A stretch of DNA of 54,112 nucleotides, taken from positions 1 to 54,112 of the forward strand of contig JAILAN010000183.1 of the NCBI GenBank assembly GCA_024681595.1, given 5' to 3'. Positions 18,183 to 26,873 of the stretch are shown here, piece after piece. Made by a program: the position numbers and the translations under genes. The notes beneath the pieces were generated by a model. That model ran no database searches. It saw only the letters and a list, made by a program, of their open reading frames with translations, and was not told where the DNA came from. How positions within the stretch are numbered: position 1 is the first letter of the stretch; each line of letters begins with the position of its first letter. The DNA comes from Lachnospiraceae bacterium. Its GTDB lineage: Bacteria; Bacillota; Clostridia; Lachnospirales; Lachnospiraceae.

Positions 18183-19679
18183 ATGAAATGTCCCAAATGC
18201 GGGTACGAGATACCCGAAGGACATCTATTATGTGAAAAATGCGGAAGCGAGATCAAGATCGTTCCCGATTTTGAGATAGATGTTGAAAACAGCATATCGG
18301 AAACTCTCTCAACGATCGCAGACGACGTATCGCCCCAAGAAAAACTGAAGGGATCCACGGAACCGAACGATATGGGAGTACTGTCTTTAGAGGAGCAGAT
18401 CGAGGAAGAGTTTTTCAAAGAGCCTGCTTTTTTAAAGGATAAAAAGTTCACTAAGCGCGGACTTGCTTTTATCATGCTTGGAGGAGCGGCTTTTTTTGCG
18501 CTTGTTGTGTTTACTGTTCTGTTCATTTATATGAATTATTCAGTCGATTACCAGATCCGTAAAGCTGATTCACTGGTTGCATCGGGACAGTATGACAAGG
18601 CTGTTTCGCATATAGACAAGGGAATCGGTCTGAATGCAAAGAATCCGGACCTTTATATCAGCAAGGCAAATATCCTGTTTGCAAAGGGAGATGTCGAGGG
18701 CTCTCTTGATATCATCGAAGACTATATCAATAATAAGAATGTTGATTCCGAAATACTCTCAAAGTTTTACGGTCTTTATATAGAGATATATGAAAAAGAG
18801 CAGGATTATGAGCAGATCAGCAAAAAGCTTCAGGAATGCCATGATGACAATATCAGACTTCAGTACAGCAAATATATGGCTTCCGCACCTGAGTTTTCTA
18901 TTCCTACCGGGTCATATACCGGAGGCACTATACTTGAGATCAACACGGTTTCCGAAGGAACGGTTTATTACACAACCGACGGATCGGTCCCTTCCAAAGA
19001 GCACGGAATTGTATATAATGCTCCGATCGTTCTGGAAAAAGGTGAATATGATGTCAAAGCTGTTTTTGTTAACGGATATGGTGTTATTTCTGATATCGCC
19101 GGATCCTATTATCTGATCGATCTGACTGCGCCGTCAGAACCGATCGTCAATCCGGAATCCGGTGCTTATACGTCACCTTTTACTGTAAGCGCTTTTTCAG
19201 GAAATGTTACAGACAGGATATATTACACACTTGATGGAACTGATCCTGATGAAGAGACCGGAATTCTCTATACCGAACCTTTTAAAGCTCCGATTGGCCA
19301 GACCAATATGTGTTTTGTATCTGTTTCCGAAGATGGCATAGCCTCCGAGATCGTCAGAAGAAGTTACGATTTTGAGCTTAAAGCCAACATGACAGCCAAT
19401 GAAGCGCATATTTATCTGTTGAACGATCTTTATGTAAAAGGTAAAATAGCTGACAGAGCCGGGCGTGCAACGGATTCAAACGGTACTTATTCCTATGTTT
19501 ACGATTCAATGGTTGAAATTTCCGGTAACGGATACTATTATATCTTAGTTGAGTATTTTACTGATGAAAACAACCACAAAGCCATGACCGGATTTGTATA
19601 TGCGGTGGATCCTTATACCGGAGAAGCCTATTATTTTCTCAGAGATGAAAATGGTAATATGAGCCTTTTGCCTATATAA
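18183..19679 (+). CDS. Zinc-ribbon, single-pass membrane protein with TPR and chitobiase-C-like repeats
   Basis: The function is unknown. In order there is a zinc ribbon at the N-terminus (Cys3, Cys6, Cys17, Cys20), an acidic linker, one membrane helix (about 93-117), a TPR-like helical segment (about 124-230), and two similar beta-domains (about 234-311 and 318-395). Each beta-domain holds a YYTxDGxxP motif followed by IVYNAP or ILYTEP, as in the chitobiase/hexosaminidase C-terminal family. A final domain of about 100 residues is rich in Tyr and resembles nothing I can name. With the ribbon inside, the repeats would face the cell wall. The ribosome binding site is weak, and the start lies 3 bp after folD. 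Confidence 0.82.
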   Translation: MKCPKCGYEIPEGHLLCEKCGSEIKIVPDFEIDVENSISETLSTIADDVSPQEKLKGSTEPNDMGVLSLEEQIEEEFFKEPAFLKDKKFTKRGLAFIMLGGAAFFALVVFTVLFIYMNYSVDYQIRKADSLVASGQYDKAVSHIDKGIGLNAKNPDLYISKANILFAKGDVEGSLDIIEDYINNKNVDSEILSKFYGLYIEIYEKEQDYEQISKKLQECHDDNIRLQYSKYMASAPEFSIPTGSYTGGTILEINTVSEGTVYYTTDGSVPSKEHGIVYNAPIVLEKGEYDVKAVFVNGYGVISDIAGSYYLIDLTAPSEPIVNPESGAYTSPFTVSAFSGNVTDRIYYTLDGTDPDEETGILYTEPFKAPIGQTNMCFVSVSEDGIASEIVRRSYDFELKANMTANEAHIYLLNDLYVKGKIADRAGRATDSNGTYSYVYDSMVEISGNGYYYILVEYFTDENNHKAMTGFVYAVDPYTGEAYYFLRDENGNMSLLPI

Positions 19680-19694
19680 CAAGGAGGATGAACG

Positions 19695-20573
19695 ATGTAT
19701 GAGATATTAAAGAAAAAGGAGCTGGTTCCCGGCATTATCCTGATGGTTGTCAGGGCGCCAAGAGTCGCAAAAAATGCACTTCCGGGACAGTTCGTTATAG
19801 TACGTACCGATGAGTGGGCTGAGAGGATACCTCTGACTATCTGCGATTATGATTCAAAAGAAGGAACCATAACAATAGTATTTGCCGCTATAGGTGAAGG
19901 AACCTATATAATGAGCAAACTTAATGAGGGTGATTGCTTTCATGACTTCACGGGTCCGCTTGGCAGACCGTCGGATCTGACTCTTGAGAATGTTGAAGAT
20001 CTTAAGTCGAAAAAGATCCTGTTTGTTGCAGGCGGAGTCGGCACAGCGCCGGTTTATCCGCAGGTTAAATGGCTTAATGAACATGGCGTTAAGGCCGATG
20101 TGATAATCGGCTTTAAAAACAAGGATCTTGTCATACTCGAAGATGAACTGAAGGAAGTATCGGGAAATCTTTATGTTACTACCGATGACGGTTCATACGG
20201 AAGAAGCGGAATGGTCACCAAAGTCATTGCGGACCTTTATGAGGAAGGCCGAAAATATGATGTATGTGTGGCTATCGGTCCTATGATAATGATGAAATTT
20301 GTCTGCAAACAGACCAAAGAACTTAATCTGCCTACAGTTGTATCATTAAATCCCATCATGGTGGATGGTACGGGCATGTGTGGCGCATGCCGCGTAACTG
20401 TCGGAGGAGAAGTAAAGTTTGCATGTGTTGACGGACCGGAATTTGACGGTCACCTGGTTGATTTTGATCAGGCTATGCAGAGACAGACCTTATACAGAAC
20501 CGTTGAAGGGAAAAAATATCTCGAGGCCAAAGAGGGCAAAACGCATCATGGCGGATGCGGCAACTGCCAATAG
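19695..20573 (+). CDS. nfnA: NfnA: FAD/[2Fe-2S] subunit of NADH-dependent ferredoxin:NADP+ oxidoreductase
   Basis: This is the small subunit of the electron-bifurcating transhydrogenase NfnAB, also annotated as sulfide dehydrogenase subunit gamma. The 292-residue protein has a ferredoxin-reductase-like FAD domain (GQFVIVRTDEWAERIPLTI), a nucleotide domain with VAGGVGTAPVYPQ, and a C-terminal cysteine cluster GMCGACRVTVGG plus FACVDGPEF for the [2Fe-2S] centre. AAGGAGGATG precedes the ATG. The nfnB gene follows 15 bp later, which supports the assignment over a dihydroorotate dehydrogenase electron-transfer subunit, whose overall fold is similar. Confidence 0.92.
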   Translation: MYEILKKKELVPGIILMVVRAPRVAKNALPGQFVIVRTDEWAERIPLTICDYDSKEGTITIVFAAIGEGTYIMSKLNEGDCFHDFTGPLGRPSDLTLENVEDLKSKKILFVAGGVGTAPVYPQVKWLNEHGVKADVIIGFKNKDLVILEDELKEVSGNLYVTTDDGSYGRSGMVTKVIADLYEEGRKYDVCVAIGPMIMMKFVCKQTKELNLPTVVSLNPIMVDGTGMCGACRVTVGGEVKFACVDGPEFDGHLVDFDQAMQRQTLYRTVEGKKYLEAKEGKTHHGGCGNCQ

Positions 20574-20588
20574 TTAAGGAGACATGAT

Positions 20589-21971
20589 ATGGACGTATTA
20601 AAAAAGATACCGGTCAGGGAACAGGATCCACAAAAAAGAGCACACAACTTTGAAGAGGTTTGTTACGGATATAACAAAGAAGAAGCCATGCAGGAGGCAT
20701 CAAGGTGCATTAACTGCCAGAATGCCAAATGCATTACTGGCTGTCCCGTAGCAATAAATATACCCGGTTTTATCAATGAAGTAAAAAACGGGGATTTTAA
20801 GAAAGCCTATGATATCATTTCCGAGAGCTCATCTCTTCCGGCAGTATGCGGTAGAGTCTGTCCTCAGGAATCACAGTGTGAAGGCAAATGTATAAGAGGA
20901 ATAAAGGGCGAACCCATTTCAATAGGCAAACTAGAAAGATTCGTTGCCGATAACGCGATGGAGAACGGCTTTAAGCCTAAAAAAGCTGCTGAATCTAACG
21001 GTAAAAAGGTGGCTGTTATAGGTTCGGGCCCTGCAGGACTTACCTGTGCAGGTGATCTTGCAAGACTTGGATATGATGTAACAATATTTGAAGCTTTGCA
21101 TGAGCCCGGCGGGGTTCTGGTATACGGAATACCTGAATTCCGTCTGCCTAAGACCAGGGTTGTAGCCAAAGAGATAGAAAACGTTAAATCATTGGGCGTT
21201 AAGATCGAGACAAACGTTGTTGTTGGCAAGGCCGTTAAGATAGACGAACTGCTGGAGGATGAAGGATTCAGTGCCGTGTTTATCGGATCCGGTGCGGGCC
21301 TTCCCAAATTCATGGGTATTCCCGGTGAACAGAGCAACGGAGTTTTTTCTGCCAACGAATATCTTACGCGATCTAATCTGATGAAGGCGTTTGATGAAGA
21401 GTCAACGACACCGATAATGAGGGGGAAAAAGGTCGCTGTTGTCGGCGGAGGAAATGTAGCGATGGATGCGGCCAGGACTGCGCTGCGTCTCGGAGCCGAG
21501 GTGCATATCGTATACAGGAGATCCGAGGAAGAGCTTCCCGCCAGAGTGGAAGAAGTTCATCATGCCAAGGAAGAAGGGATCATATTTGATCTTCTGACCA
21601 ATCCGGTGGAAATCCTTTCTGATGAGAATGGATGGGTCAGAGCGATCAGATGTATTAAGATGGAACTTGGTGAGCCTGATGAATCAGGAAGAAGAAGACC
21701 GGTAGAGGTAAAGGGTTCTGAATTTGATATCGAAGTTGATACAGTGATCATGTCACTTGGAACATCACCTAATCCGCTCATTTCTTCAACTACTGTCGGC
21801 CTTGAAGTCAATGGAAGAAAGTGTATCGTTGCTTCTGAAGATAACGGTGCTACATCCAAAGAAGGAGTATATGCCGGAGGAGATGCGGTAACAGGTGCGG
21901 CTACGGTCATTTTGGCAATGGGTGCCGGCAAAAATGCCGCAAAAGGTATTCACGAATATCTTTCAAAATAG
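20589..21971 (+). CDS. nfnB: NfnB: large subunit of NADH-dependent ferredoxin:NADP+ oxidoreductase (GltD-like)
   Basis: The 460-residue protein begins with a ferredoxin-like region that binds two [4Fe-4S] clusters (Cys40, 43, 48, 52 and Cys87, 91, 97, 101), then has an FAD-binding motif GSGPAGLTCAGDLARLG and a second dinucleotide motif VGGGNVAMDAARTALRLG. This is the layout of glutamate-synthase small subunits and of NfnB; no GltB large subunit is present, and the nfnA partner lies directly upstream, so transhydrogenase is the better call. With NADH and reduced ferredoxin it would make NADPH for biosynthesis. A strong terminator follows the gene. Confidence 0.92.
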   Translation: MDVLKKIPVREQDPQKRAHNFEEVCYGYNKEEAMQEASRCINCQNAKCITGCPVAINIPGFINEVKNGDFKKAYDIISESSSLPAVCGRVCPQESQCEGKCIRGIKGEPISIGKLERFVADNAMENGFKPKKAAESNGKKVAVIGSGPAGLTCAGDLARLGYDVTIFEALHEPGGVLVYGIPEFRLPKTRVVAKEIENVKSLGVKIETNVVVGKAVKIDELLEDEGFSAVFIGSGAGLPKFMGIPGEQSNGVFSANEYLTRSNLMKAFDEESTTPIMRGKKVAVVGGGNVAMDAARTALRLGAEVHIVYRRSEEELPARVEEVHHAKEEGIIFDLLTNPVEILSDENGWVRAIRCIKMELGEPDESGRRRPVEVKGSEFDIEVDTVIMSLGTSPNPLISSTTVGLEVNGRKCIVASEDNGATSKEGVYAGGDAVTGAATVILAMGAGKNAAKGIHEYLSK

Positions 21972-21990
21972 TATTATCAATATTTGCAAG

Positions 21991-22021
21991 AAATCGAGTA
22001 GGCACTACCTACTCGATTTTT
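21991..22021 (+). terminator. Intrinsic terminator after nfnB
   Basis: A 12-bp perfect stem (AAATCGAGTAGG at 21991-22002 with CCTACTCGATTT at 22008-22019) has a 5-nt loop and runs into TTTTT at 22017-22021. It closes the long rex-to-nfnB stretch and separates it from the two-component genes. Confidence 0.93.
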
Positions 22022-22034
22022 GCATTACGGGATA

Positions 22035-22051
22035 CTTAAGACAATCTTAAG
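22035..22051 (+). promoter_or_regulatory. 11-bp-period direct repeat, candidate response-regulator site
   Basis: CTTAAGACAATCTTAAG places two CTTAAG(A) copies exactly 11 bp apart (22035 and 22046), about 75-90 bp before the response-regulator start codon. OmpR/PhoB-type regulators commonly bind direct repeats with this period. I could not place a convincing -35/-10 pair beside it; TATATG near 22060 and TATTGT near 22094 are only possible -10 boxes. Confidence 0.45.
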
Positions 22052-22123
22052 AATTTACATATATGTCACTTAATAATTGAATGTTTAACTGTTATTGTAG
22101 TTTGAAAATGAAAGGGATGAACT

Positions 22124-22825
22124 ATGATCAATATACTAGTCTGCGATGACGATACCAGTATTGTTGATGCGATCGAAATCTACCTGACCAAGGAAGGATA
22201 TAATGTCCTCAAGGCATATGACGGAATTGAAGCCATAAATGTTCTGAAGGAGAATCCCAATATTGCCCTCCTGCTGATAGATATCATGATGCCCCGGATG
22301 GACGGAATACATGCAACCGTTAAGATCAGAGAAACGAATTCTCTGCCGATAATATTCCTTTCTGCCAAATCAGAGGATACAGACAAGATACTTGGGTTAA
22401 ACATGGGAGCAGATGATTATATCACCAAACCCTTTAATCCGCTTGAACTTATAGCCAGGGTCAATTCCGCGATCAGACGATATACCCAGCTCGGTAATCT
22501 TAACACTGAAGATAATGCCGTGTTTACCAGCGGAGGACTGATGCTGAACGACGATACCAAAGAAGTATTTGTCGATGGCAGGGAGGTTAAACTGACTCCG
22601 ATCGAATATAACATACTGATGCTGCTGGTAAGAAATAAGGGCAAAGTGTTCTCGATAGACCAGATATATGAAAATATCTGGAACGAGGAAGCGATAGGTG
22701 CGGATAACACTGTTGCAGTACACATACGTCATATCAGAGAAAAGATAGAGATCAATCCCAAGGAGCCCAGATATCTTAAAGTGGTCTGGGGAGTAGGATA
22801 CAAGATCGAGAATTATAAGGAGTAA
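22124..22825 (+). CDS. OmpR/PhoB-family response regulator
   Basis: The 233-residue protein has a receiver domain (about 1-120) with the acidic pair in VCDDD, the phospho-Asp in LLIDIMMPRMDG, the Thr/Ser of FLSAKS and the Lys of ITKPF. The C-terminal winged helix (about 140-230) has LTPIEYNILMLLVRNKGKVFS and VAVHIRHIREKIE. It resembles VanR/WalR-like regulators of Firmicutes, but the signal is unknown. AAAGGGATG lies before the ATG. The kinase gene follows after 4 bp, so the two form a cognate pair. Confidence 0.95.
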   Translation: MINILVCDDDTSIVDAIEIYLTKEGYNVLKAYDGIEAINVLKENPNIALLLIDIMMPRMDGIHATVKIRETNSLPIIFLSAKSEDTDKILGLNMGADDYITKPFNPLELIARVNSAIRRYTQLGNLNTEDNAVFTSGGLMLNDDTKEVFVDGREVKLTPIEYNILMLLVRNKGKVFSIDQIYENIWNEEAIGADNTVAVHIRHIREKIEINPKEPRYLKVVWGVGYKIENYKE

Positions 22826-22829
22826 CTAC

Positions 22830-24953
22830 ATGAACAGGATTCTACATTTATTACAGCATATCGCATTTGTGGCTTTTGCGGTATTGTTCGTCAATCTGCT
22901 GATATTTGACTATGCGCCGTCATATACCGTAAAGAATGAGGAAGACGTTAATTTCATCAGACAATCGGATGTCGGCAGAAGCTTTAAGGAATCCGGATTG
23001 TTTAACAAGATGTTCGGGATGAGCGTATCGGATGCGATCGATTACTGCGGATTGCTCGACCATATGAATTCCCCCGAGTATCAGGAGATTATTTCGGGCA
23101 ATTCACTTATCAATAACGATTCAGGCGATGACCCATACATTAAGAACATATCAAAATACAATGATCTTTTCCGCGCTGACAACAGTAATATCAGATTCTA
23201 CGCGATAGAAAGATATTCGGATACCGTATCCAGGCAGACAAATTTAAATACGTCCTCCATGAAGGATGAGGATCTTAAAAAGCTGCTTCTTAATGAATGC
23301 GATAAATATATCTATATCGATGCGGCATCTCATGTTTATGAGACGAATACTCTGATAGAAGAAGAAACCGTATATACACTTTTCAGACAGTCGTCATATT
23401 CATTCCCTGTCGATACGATATTCATGGCGGGCGTTAAAAAGGATCTGAATGATGTTGATGATTATTACAGTGCACGCAACGCCTTCTCAGCCTATACCGA
23501 CGGCTATTATCTTAAGGTTGTAGGCCTTTTTGCAAGTGCGATCATATACATTTTCCTGCTCATAGTGCTTACTGTCAGGGAGGGGCACGAGAGAGTATCT
23601 AAAGATACCGGATCGGCTGTAAAGACTTATCCGACAGACAGAATACCGTTTGAGATAAGATTTATCCTTTTGTTTGTGTTCTTTCTTCCGGTATACCTGC
23701 TCTCCGGCACCTCTTACGGAACAGAACTGTTAGATAATCTTTATGAGCTTTATATTCGGAATCCGCTGTATTCAATAACAATAATAGGAACGATCGCATT
23801 GATATACAGCCTGATCATTGCATTTTTCTATTACGGGTTTATCAGGAGAGTTAAAGCCCATATCTGGTGGAATACAACGATCACATGTTATCTGCTCGAT
23901 AAGATCAAAGATCTTTTCAGAGAGCTAACGGCGAATATGCCCATAGTTTTAAAATCGGTCTTACCGTTTGTATTGTTTGTGATCACAAATGTTTTGATAG
24001 GATATTTTGGGATCAGACGATTCCGCAGGGAATGTGACGGGTTATCGATCATCATGCTTTTGGCTCTGCTGGCACTTGATGTTTATGTCGGATATATTCT
24101 TTACCGAAACCTCAAGGAAAGAAAGAGCATAGTTTCCGTGATAGATAAGATATGCGAAGGTAATATCACTGCCAAGGCAGACCCCGGCTCGGTGCATGGG
24201 GAAAATATAGATTTTGCTAATGCAGTAAACAGGATAGGCCGGAGCATCAATGATGCAGTCAGCACATCCATGAAGGATGAAAAGATGAAAACGGACCTTA
24301 TCACTAATGTTTCGCATGATCTTAAGACTCCGCTGACTTCGATAATCAACTATGTAGATCTGCTGAAGAAGGAAAATATAAATAATGAAAATGCTGTAGA
24401 ATACATCAATATTCTGGATGAAAAATCGCAGAGATTAAAGCAGCTGACAGATGATCTGGTAGAAGCTTCAAAGATAAGTTCCGGCAACATCGTTCTTAAA
24501 TTCGAAAAGATAAGTGTTAAAGCACTGATCGACCAGATGTATGCTGAATTCTATGACAAATTTGAAAGCAGAAACCTGACGGCGGTCACAAATGCACCGG
24601 ATAATGACATATTCATAAATGCAGATTCAAGAAGTATATTCAGGGTAATGGAAAACCTGATGACAAATATCAATAAATATGCTCTGGAAGGAACCAGGGT
24701 ATATACCGATATCAGTTCAGCTAATGGCAGGGTTTCGATATGCCTTAAGAATATTTCCGCTAATCCGCTTAATATAACACCGTCAGAGCTGATGGAGAGA
24801 TTTGTTAGAGGAGATGAATCAAGGACTACAGAGGGCTCCGGACTGGGACTGTCGATCGCAAAGAATCTTACTGAGGCAATGGGCGGAACATTTGCTATAG
24901 ATCTGGACGGAGATCTGTTTAAAGTTTCGGTTATATTCGACGAAGCAGTATAG
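22830..24953 (+). CDS. Multi-pass sensor histidine kinase
   Basis: The 707-residue protein has one N-terminal membrane helix (about 6-27), an extracytoplasmic region of nearly 200 residues with no family I recognise, then further helices near 225-246, 277-297, 315-340, 373-395 and 405-425. The cytoplasmic part has a HAMP-like stretch, the dimerisation/phosphoacceptor region with His496 in VSHDLKTPLTSI, and an ATPase domain with the N-box (VMENLMTNINKYA) and GSGLGLSIAKNL. All catalytic motifs are intact. AAGGAG precedes the ATG. It should phosphorylate the regulator encoded directly upstream. A hairpin follows the stop codon. Confidence 0.94.
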   Translation: MNRILHLLQHIAFVAFAVLFVNLLIFDYAPSYTVKNEEDVNFIRQSDVGRSFKESGLFNKMFGMSVSDAIDYCGLLDHMNSPEYQEIISGNSLINNDSGDDPYIKNISKYNDLFRADNSNIRFYAIERYSDTVSRQTNLNTSSMKDEDLKKLLLNECDKYIYIDAASHVYETNTLIEEETVYTLFRQSSYSFPVDTIFMAGVKKDLNDVDDYYSARNAFSAYTDGYYLKVVGLFASAIIYIFLLIVLTVREGHERVSKDTGSAVKTYPTDRIPFEIRFILLFVFFLPVYLLSGTSYGTELLDNLYELYIRNPLYSITIIGTIALIYSLIIAFFYYGFIRRVKAHIWWNTTITCYLLDKIKDLFRELTANMPIVLKSVLPFVLFVITNVLIGYFGIRRFRRECDGLSIIMLLALLALDVYVGYILYRNLKERKSIVSVIDKICEGNITAKADPGSVHGENIDFANAVNRIGRSINDAVSTSMKDEKMKTDLITNVSHDLKTPLTSIINYVDLLKKENINNENAVEYINILDEKSQRLKQLTDDLVEASKISSGNIVLKFEKISVKALIDQMYAEFYDKFESRNLTAVTNAPDNDIFINADSRSIFRVMENLMTNINKYALEGTRVYTDISSANGRVSICLKNISANPLNITPSELMERFVRGDESRTTEGSGLGLSIAKNLTEAMGGTFAIDLDGDLFKVSVIFDEAV

Positions 24954-24969
24954 ATGATATCGAATAATT

Positions 24970-24995
24970 AAAGGAGGGCATCAGCCCTCCTTTTT
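24970..24995. terminator. Bidirectional terminator between the kinase gene and tdk
   Basis: The 10-bp stem AAAGGAGGGC (24970-24979) and GCCCTCCTTT (24984-24993) with loop ATCA is followed by T residues on the plus strand and, because it starts with AAA preceded by A/T, has a weaker U tract on the minus strand. It serves the converging kinase and tdk transcripts. The tdk stop codon (24981-24983) lies in the loop, and the last tdk codons form one arm. Confidence 0.88.
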
Positions 24996-25565
24996 CTGTT
25001 CACGGATCTTTCTGGTCCAGCATTTATGACACATGGCTTTGTACGAATCGTTTCCACCGAGGAATACCTGCGAACCTTCTGTTATGATATTGCCGTTAGC
25101 ATCGATCCGGGCATTAACCATTGCCTTGGATCCGCATGTGCAGACAGTTTTTATCTCAGAGAGTGAATCAGATAGTTCCATGAGTCTCATTGAACCGGGG
25201 AAAAACCTGGTCATAAAATCAGTCCTTAAACCGTAGCATATTACCGGAATGTCATCCTCATCTACTATATATCTTAATTCATCTATCTGTTCGGGAGTAA
25301 AAAACTGGGATTCATCGGATATTATTACATCGATGTGCCCCTTGGAAGGAAGCAGATCCCTTATTGAATCCCCGGGTCTTATAACATCTGCCCGTGCAGA
25401 TAATCCTATACGGCTTTTTATGATATCAGCTCCGTCACGGTCGTCCGTGCTGGGCTTTATAAGCCACACTGTCATCCCGAGTTCTTCATAGTTAAATCTG
25501 GTGATAAGTGCCTGGGCTGATTTGGATGAACCCATTGCACCGTATTTAAAATACAGTTTAGCCAT
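24981..25565 (-). CDS. tdk: Thymidine kinase (type II)
   Basis: It phosphorylates thymidine (and deoxyuridine) for salvage. The 194-residue protein has a P-loop written GAMGSSKS, in which Ser replaces the usual Gly before Lys, the Walker-B-like DESQFF, and a C-terminal zinc site with CTCGSKAMVNAR and CHKC. The GAMGSSKS variant is, as far as I recall, common in clostridial Tdk, so I do not read it as inactivation. AGGAGG lies 8 bases before the ATG on the minus strand. Transcription starts within a palindrome shared with the nucleoside transporter operon, and ends at a terminator that contains the stop codon. Confidence 0.95.
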   Translation of the reverse strand: MAKLYFKYGAMGSSKSAQALITRFNYEELGMTVWLIKPSTDDRDGADIIKSRIGLSARADVIRPGDSIRDLLPSKGHIDVIISDESQFFTPEQIDELRYIVDEDDIPVICYGLRTDFMTRFFPGSMRLMELSDSLSEIKTVCTCGSKAMVNARIDANGNIITEGSQVFLGGNDSYKAMCHKCWTRKIREQKKEG

Positions 25566-25612
25566 ATATAGTATCCTCCTGTCAAAGCAGACGCAATATT
25601 TTGTAGCGAGTA

Positions 25613-25652
25613 TTGCTTATTAGATTTTATCATGATAAAATAAAACAGTCAC
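25613..25652. promoter_or_regulatory. Divergent tdk / nucleoside-transporter promoters around an 18-bp palindrome
   Basis: On the plus strand, TTGCTT (25613-25618), 17 nt and TAAAAT (25636-25641) form the transporter promoter. ATTTTATCATGATAAAAT at 25624-25641 is a perfect 18-bp palindrome and covers that -10 box. Read on the minus strand the same palindrome supplies another TAAAAT (25629-25624), 17 nt from GTGACT (25652-25647), a weaker -35, which would serve tdk. One dimeric regulator bound here could control both. The regulator is unknown. Confidence 0.6.
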
Positions 25653-25687
25653 TATATTTTATAGATATTGATTTAGGAGGATTATCT

Positions 25688-26857
25688 ATGAAGAAGTTTT
25701 TAGCATTGGGTCTGGCCCTTGTTATGGTCCTTTCATGCTGTGCATGTTCTTCAAATGGCGGAGGCAAGAAAGCAGACGGTTACAAGGTTGCAATGATCAC
25801 TGACTACGGTGATATTACAGACCAGTCATTCAACCAGACTACGTATGAAGCCTGCAAGGCATTCTGTGAAGCGAACAAGATCGATTTCACATATTACAAG
25901 CCCGCAGGTGACTCAACAGCAGATCGTGTTGCAATGGTAGATACAGCTGTTGCAGATGGATATAACGTTATCGTTATGCCCGGATTTGCTTTTGCAGGAA
26001 CGATCGTTCAGGCAGCCCCGAACTACAAGGATGTTAAGTTCATTGCACTTGATGTAGCAGAAGGTGATATCCTTGCAGAAGCCGTTGGCGCAAATTACGA
26101 CTACAATCCTGATAACTGGAAGTTGTCTGATTATCTTGACATGAGCAATGTATATTGCGCAGTTTATCAGGAAGAACTCTCAGGATTCATGGCCGGATAC
26201 GCTGCAGTAAGCCTCGGTTATACGGAACTCGGTTTCCTCGGCGGAATGGCAGTTCCTGCTGTTATCAGATATGGCTTCGGATTTGTTCAGGGTGCTGATG
26301 CTGCAGCAGCAGCCAAGGGCGCCAATGTGAACATCAAGTATGCATATGGTAACCAGTTCTTCGGCGATGCAGACATCACAGCAGCTATGGATACCTGGTA
26401 TTCAGGCGGAACCCAGGTCGTATTTGCCTGCGGAGGCGGTATCTACTCATCAGCTGCAGAAGCTGCTGCCAAGGTCAACGGCAAAGTTATTGGTGTTGAC
26501 GTAGATCAGAAGGCTATCATTGACGGACAGTACGGTGACGGCATGACAGTTACTTCAGCAATGAAGGGTCTTGCAGCTACCGTTAATTCAGCACTTACAG
26601 ATGTTGTTCTTAACGACAAATGGGCTGATTATTCCGGCAAGATCGTTACTCTCGGACTTGTTTCAGGTTCAGATGCATCCCTTAACTACTGCCAGCTTCC
26701 TGTTGAAGGAACTCAGTTTGCTGACGGATTTACAAAGGATGATTATGCTAAACTCGTTGCTGATATGTTTAACGGAGTTATCAAGGTTTCGAATGACATT
26801 TCAGCTATGCCTGCTACAACCAACGTAACTGTTGATGATCAGGGTAATATAAAGTAA
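25688..26857 (+). CDS. BMP-family lipoprotein, nucleoside-binding protein of an ABC transporter
   Basis: The 389-residue protein starts with a lipoprotein signal (MKKFLALGLALVMVLSCCAC); Cys17 is the more probable lipidated residue, with Cys20 possible. The mature part is a PnrA/Med-type binding protein, with DQSFNQTTYEACK near the start, FIALDV and GVDVDQKA. Known BMP proteins bind purine nucleosides. The start at 25688 follows AGGAGG; an in-frame TTG at 25613 would add 25 residues, but lies in the promoter. It heads an operon with an ATPase and two permeases. Confidence 0.95.
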   Translation: MKKFLALGLALVMVLSCCACSSNGGGKKADGYKVAMITDYGDITDQSFNQTTYEACKAFCEANKIDFTYYKPAGDSTADRVAMVDTAVADGYNVIVMPGFAFAGTIVQAAPNYKDVKFIALDVAEGDILAEAVGANYDYNPDNWKLSDYLDMSNVYCAVYQEELSGFMAGYAAVSLGYTELGFLGGMAVPAVIRYGFGFVQGADAAAAAKGANVNIKYAYGNQFFGDADITAAMDTWYSGGTQVVFACGGGIYSSAAEAAAKVNGKVIGVDVDQKAIIDGQYGDGMTVTSAMKGLAATVNSALTDVVLNDKWADYSGKIVTLGLVSGSDASLNYCQLPVEGTQFADGFTKDDYAKLVADMFNGVIKVSNDISAMPATTNVTVDDQGNIK

Positions 26858-26873
26858 TAGGTATATTAACGGA

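Noticed and set aside
24981..25565. Inactive thymidine kinase because the P-loop lacks the Gly before Lys
   Set aside because: GAMGSSKS appears to be a common clostridial variant and all other motifs are intact.
25613..25687. Longer BMP lipoprotein from a TTG at 25613
   Set aside because: It would bury the lipoprotein signal and lies in the promoter; AGGAGG marks 25688.
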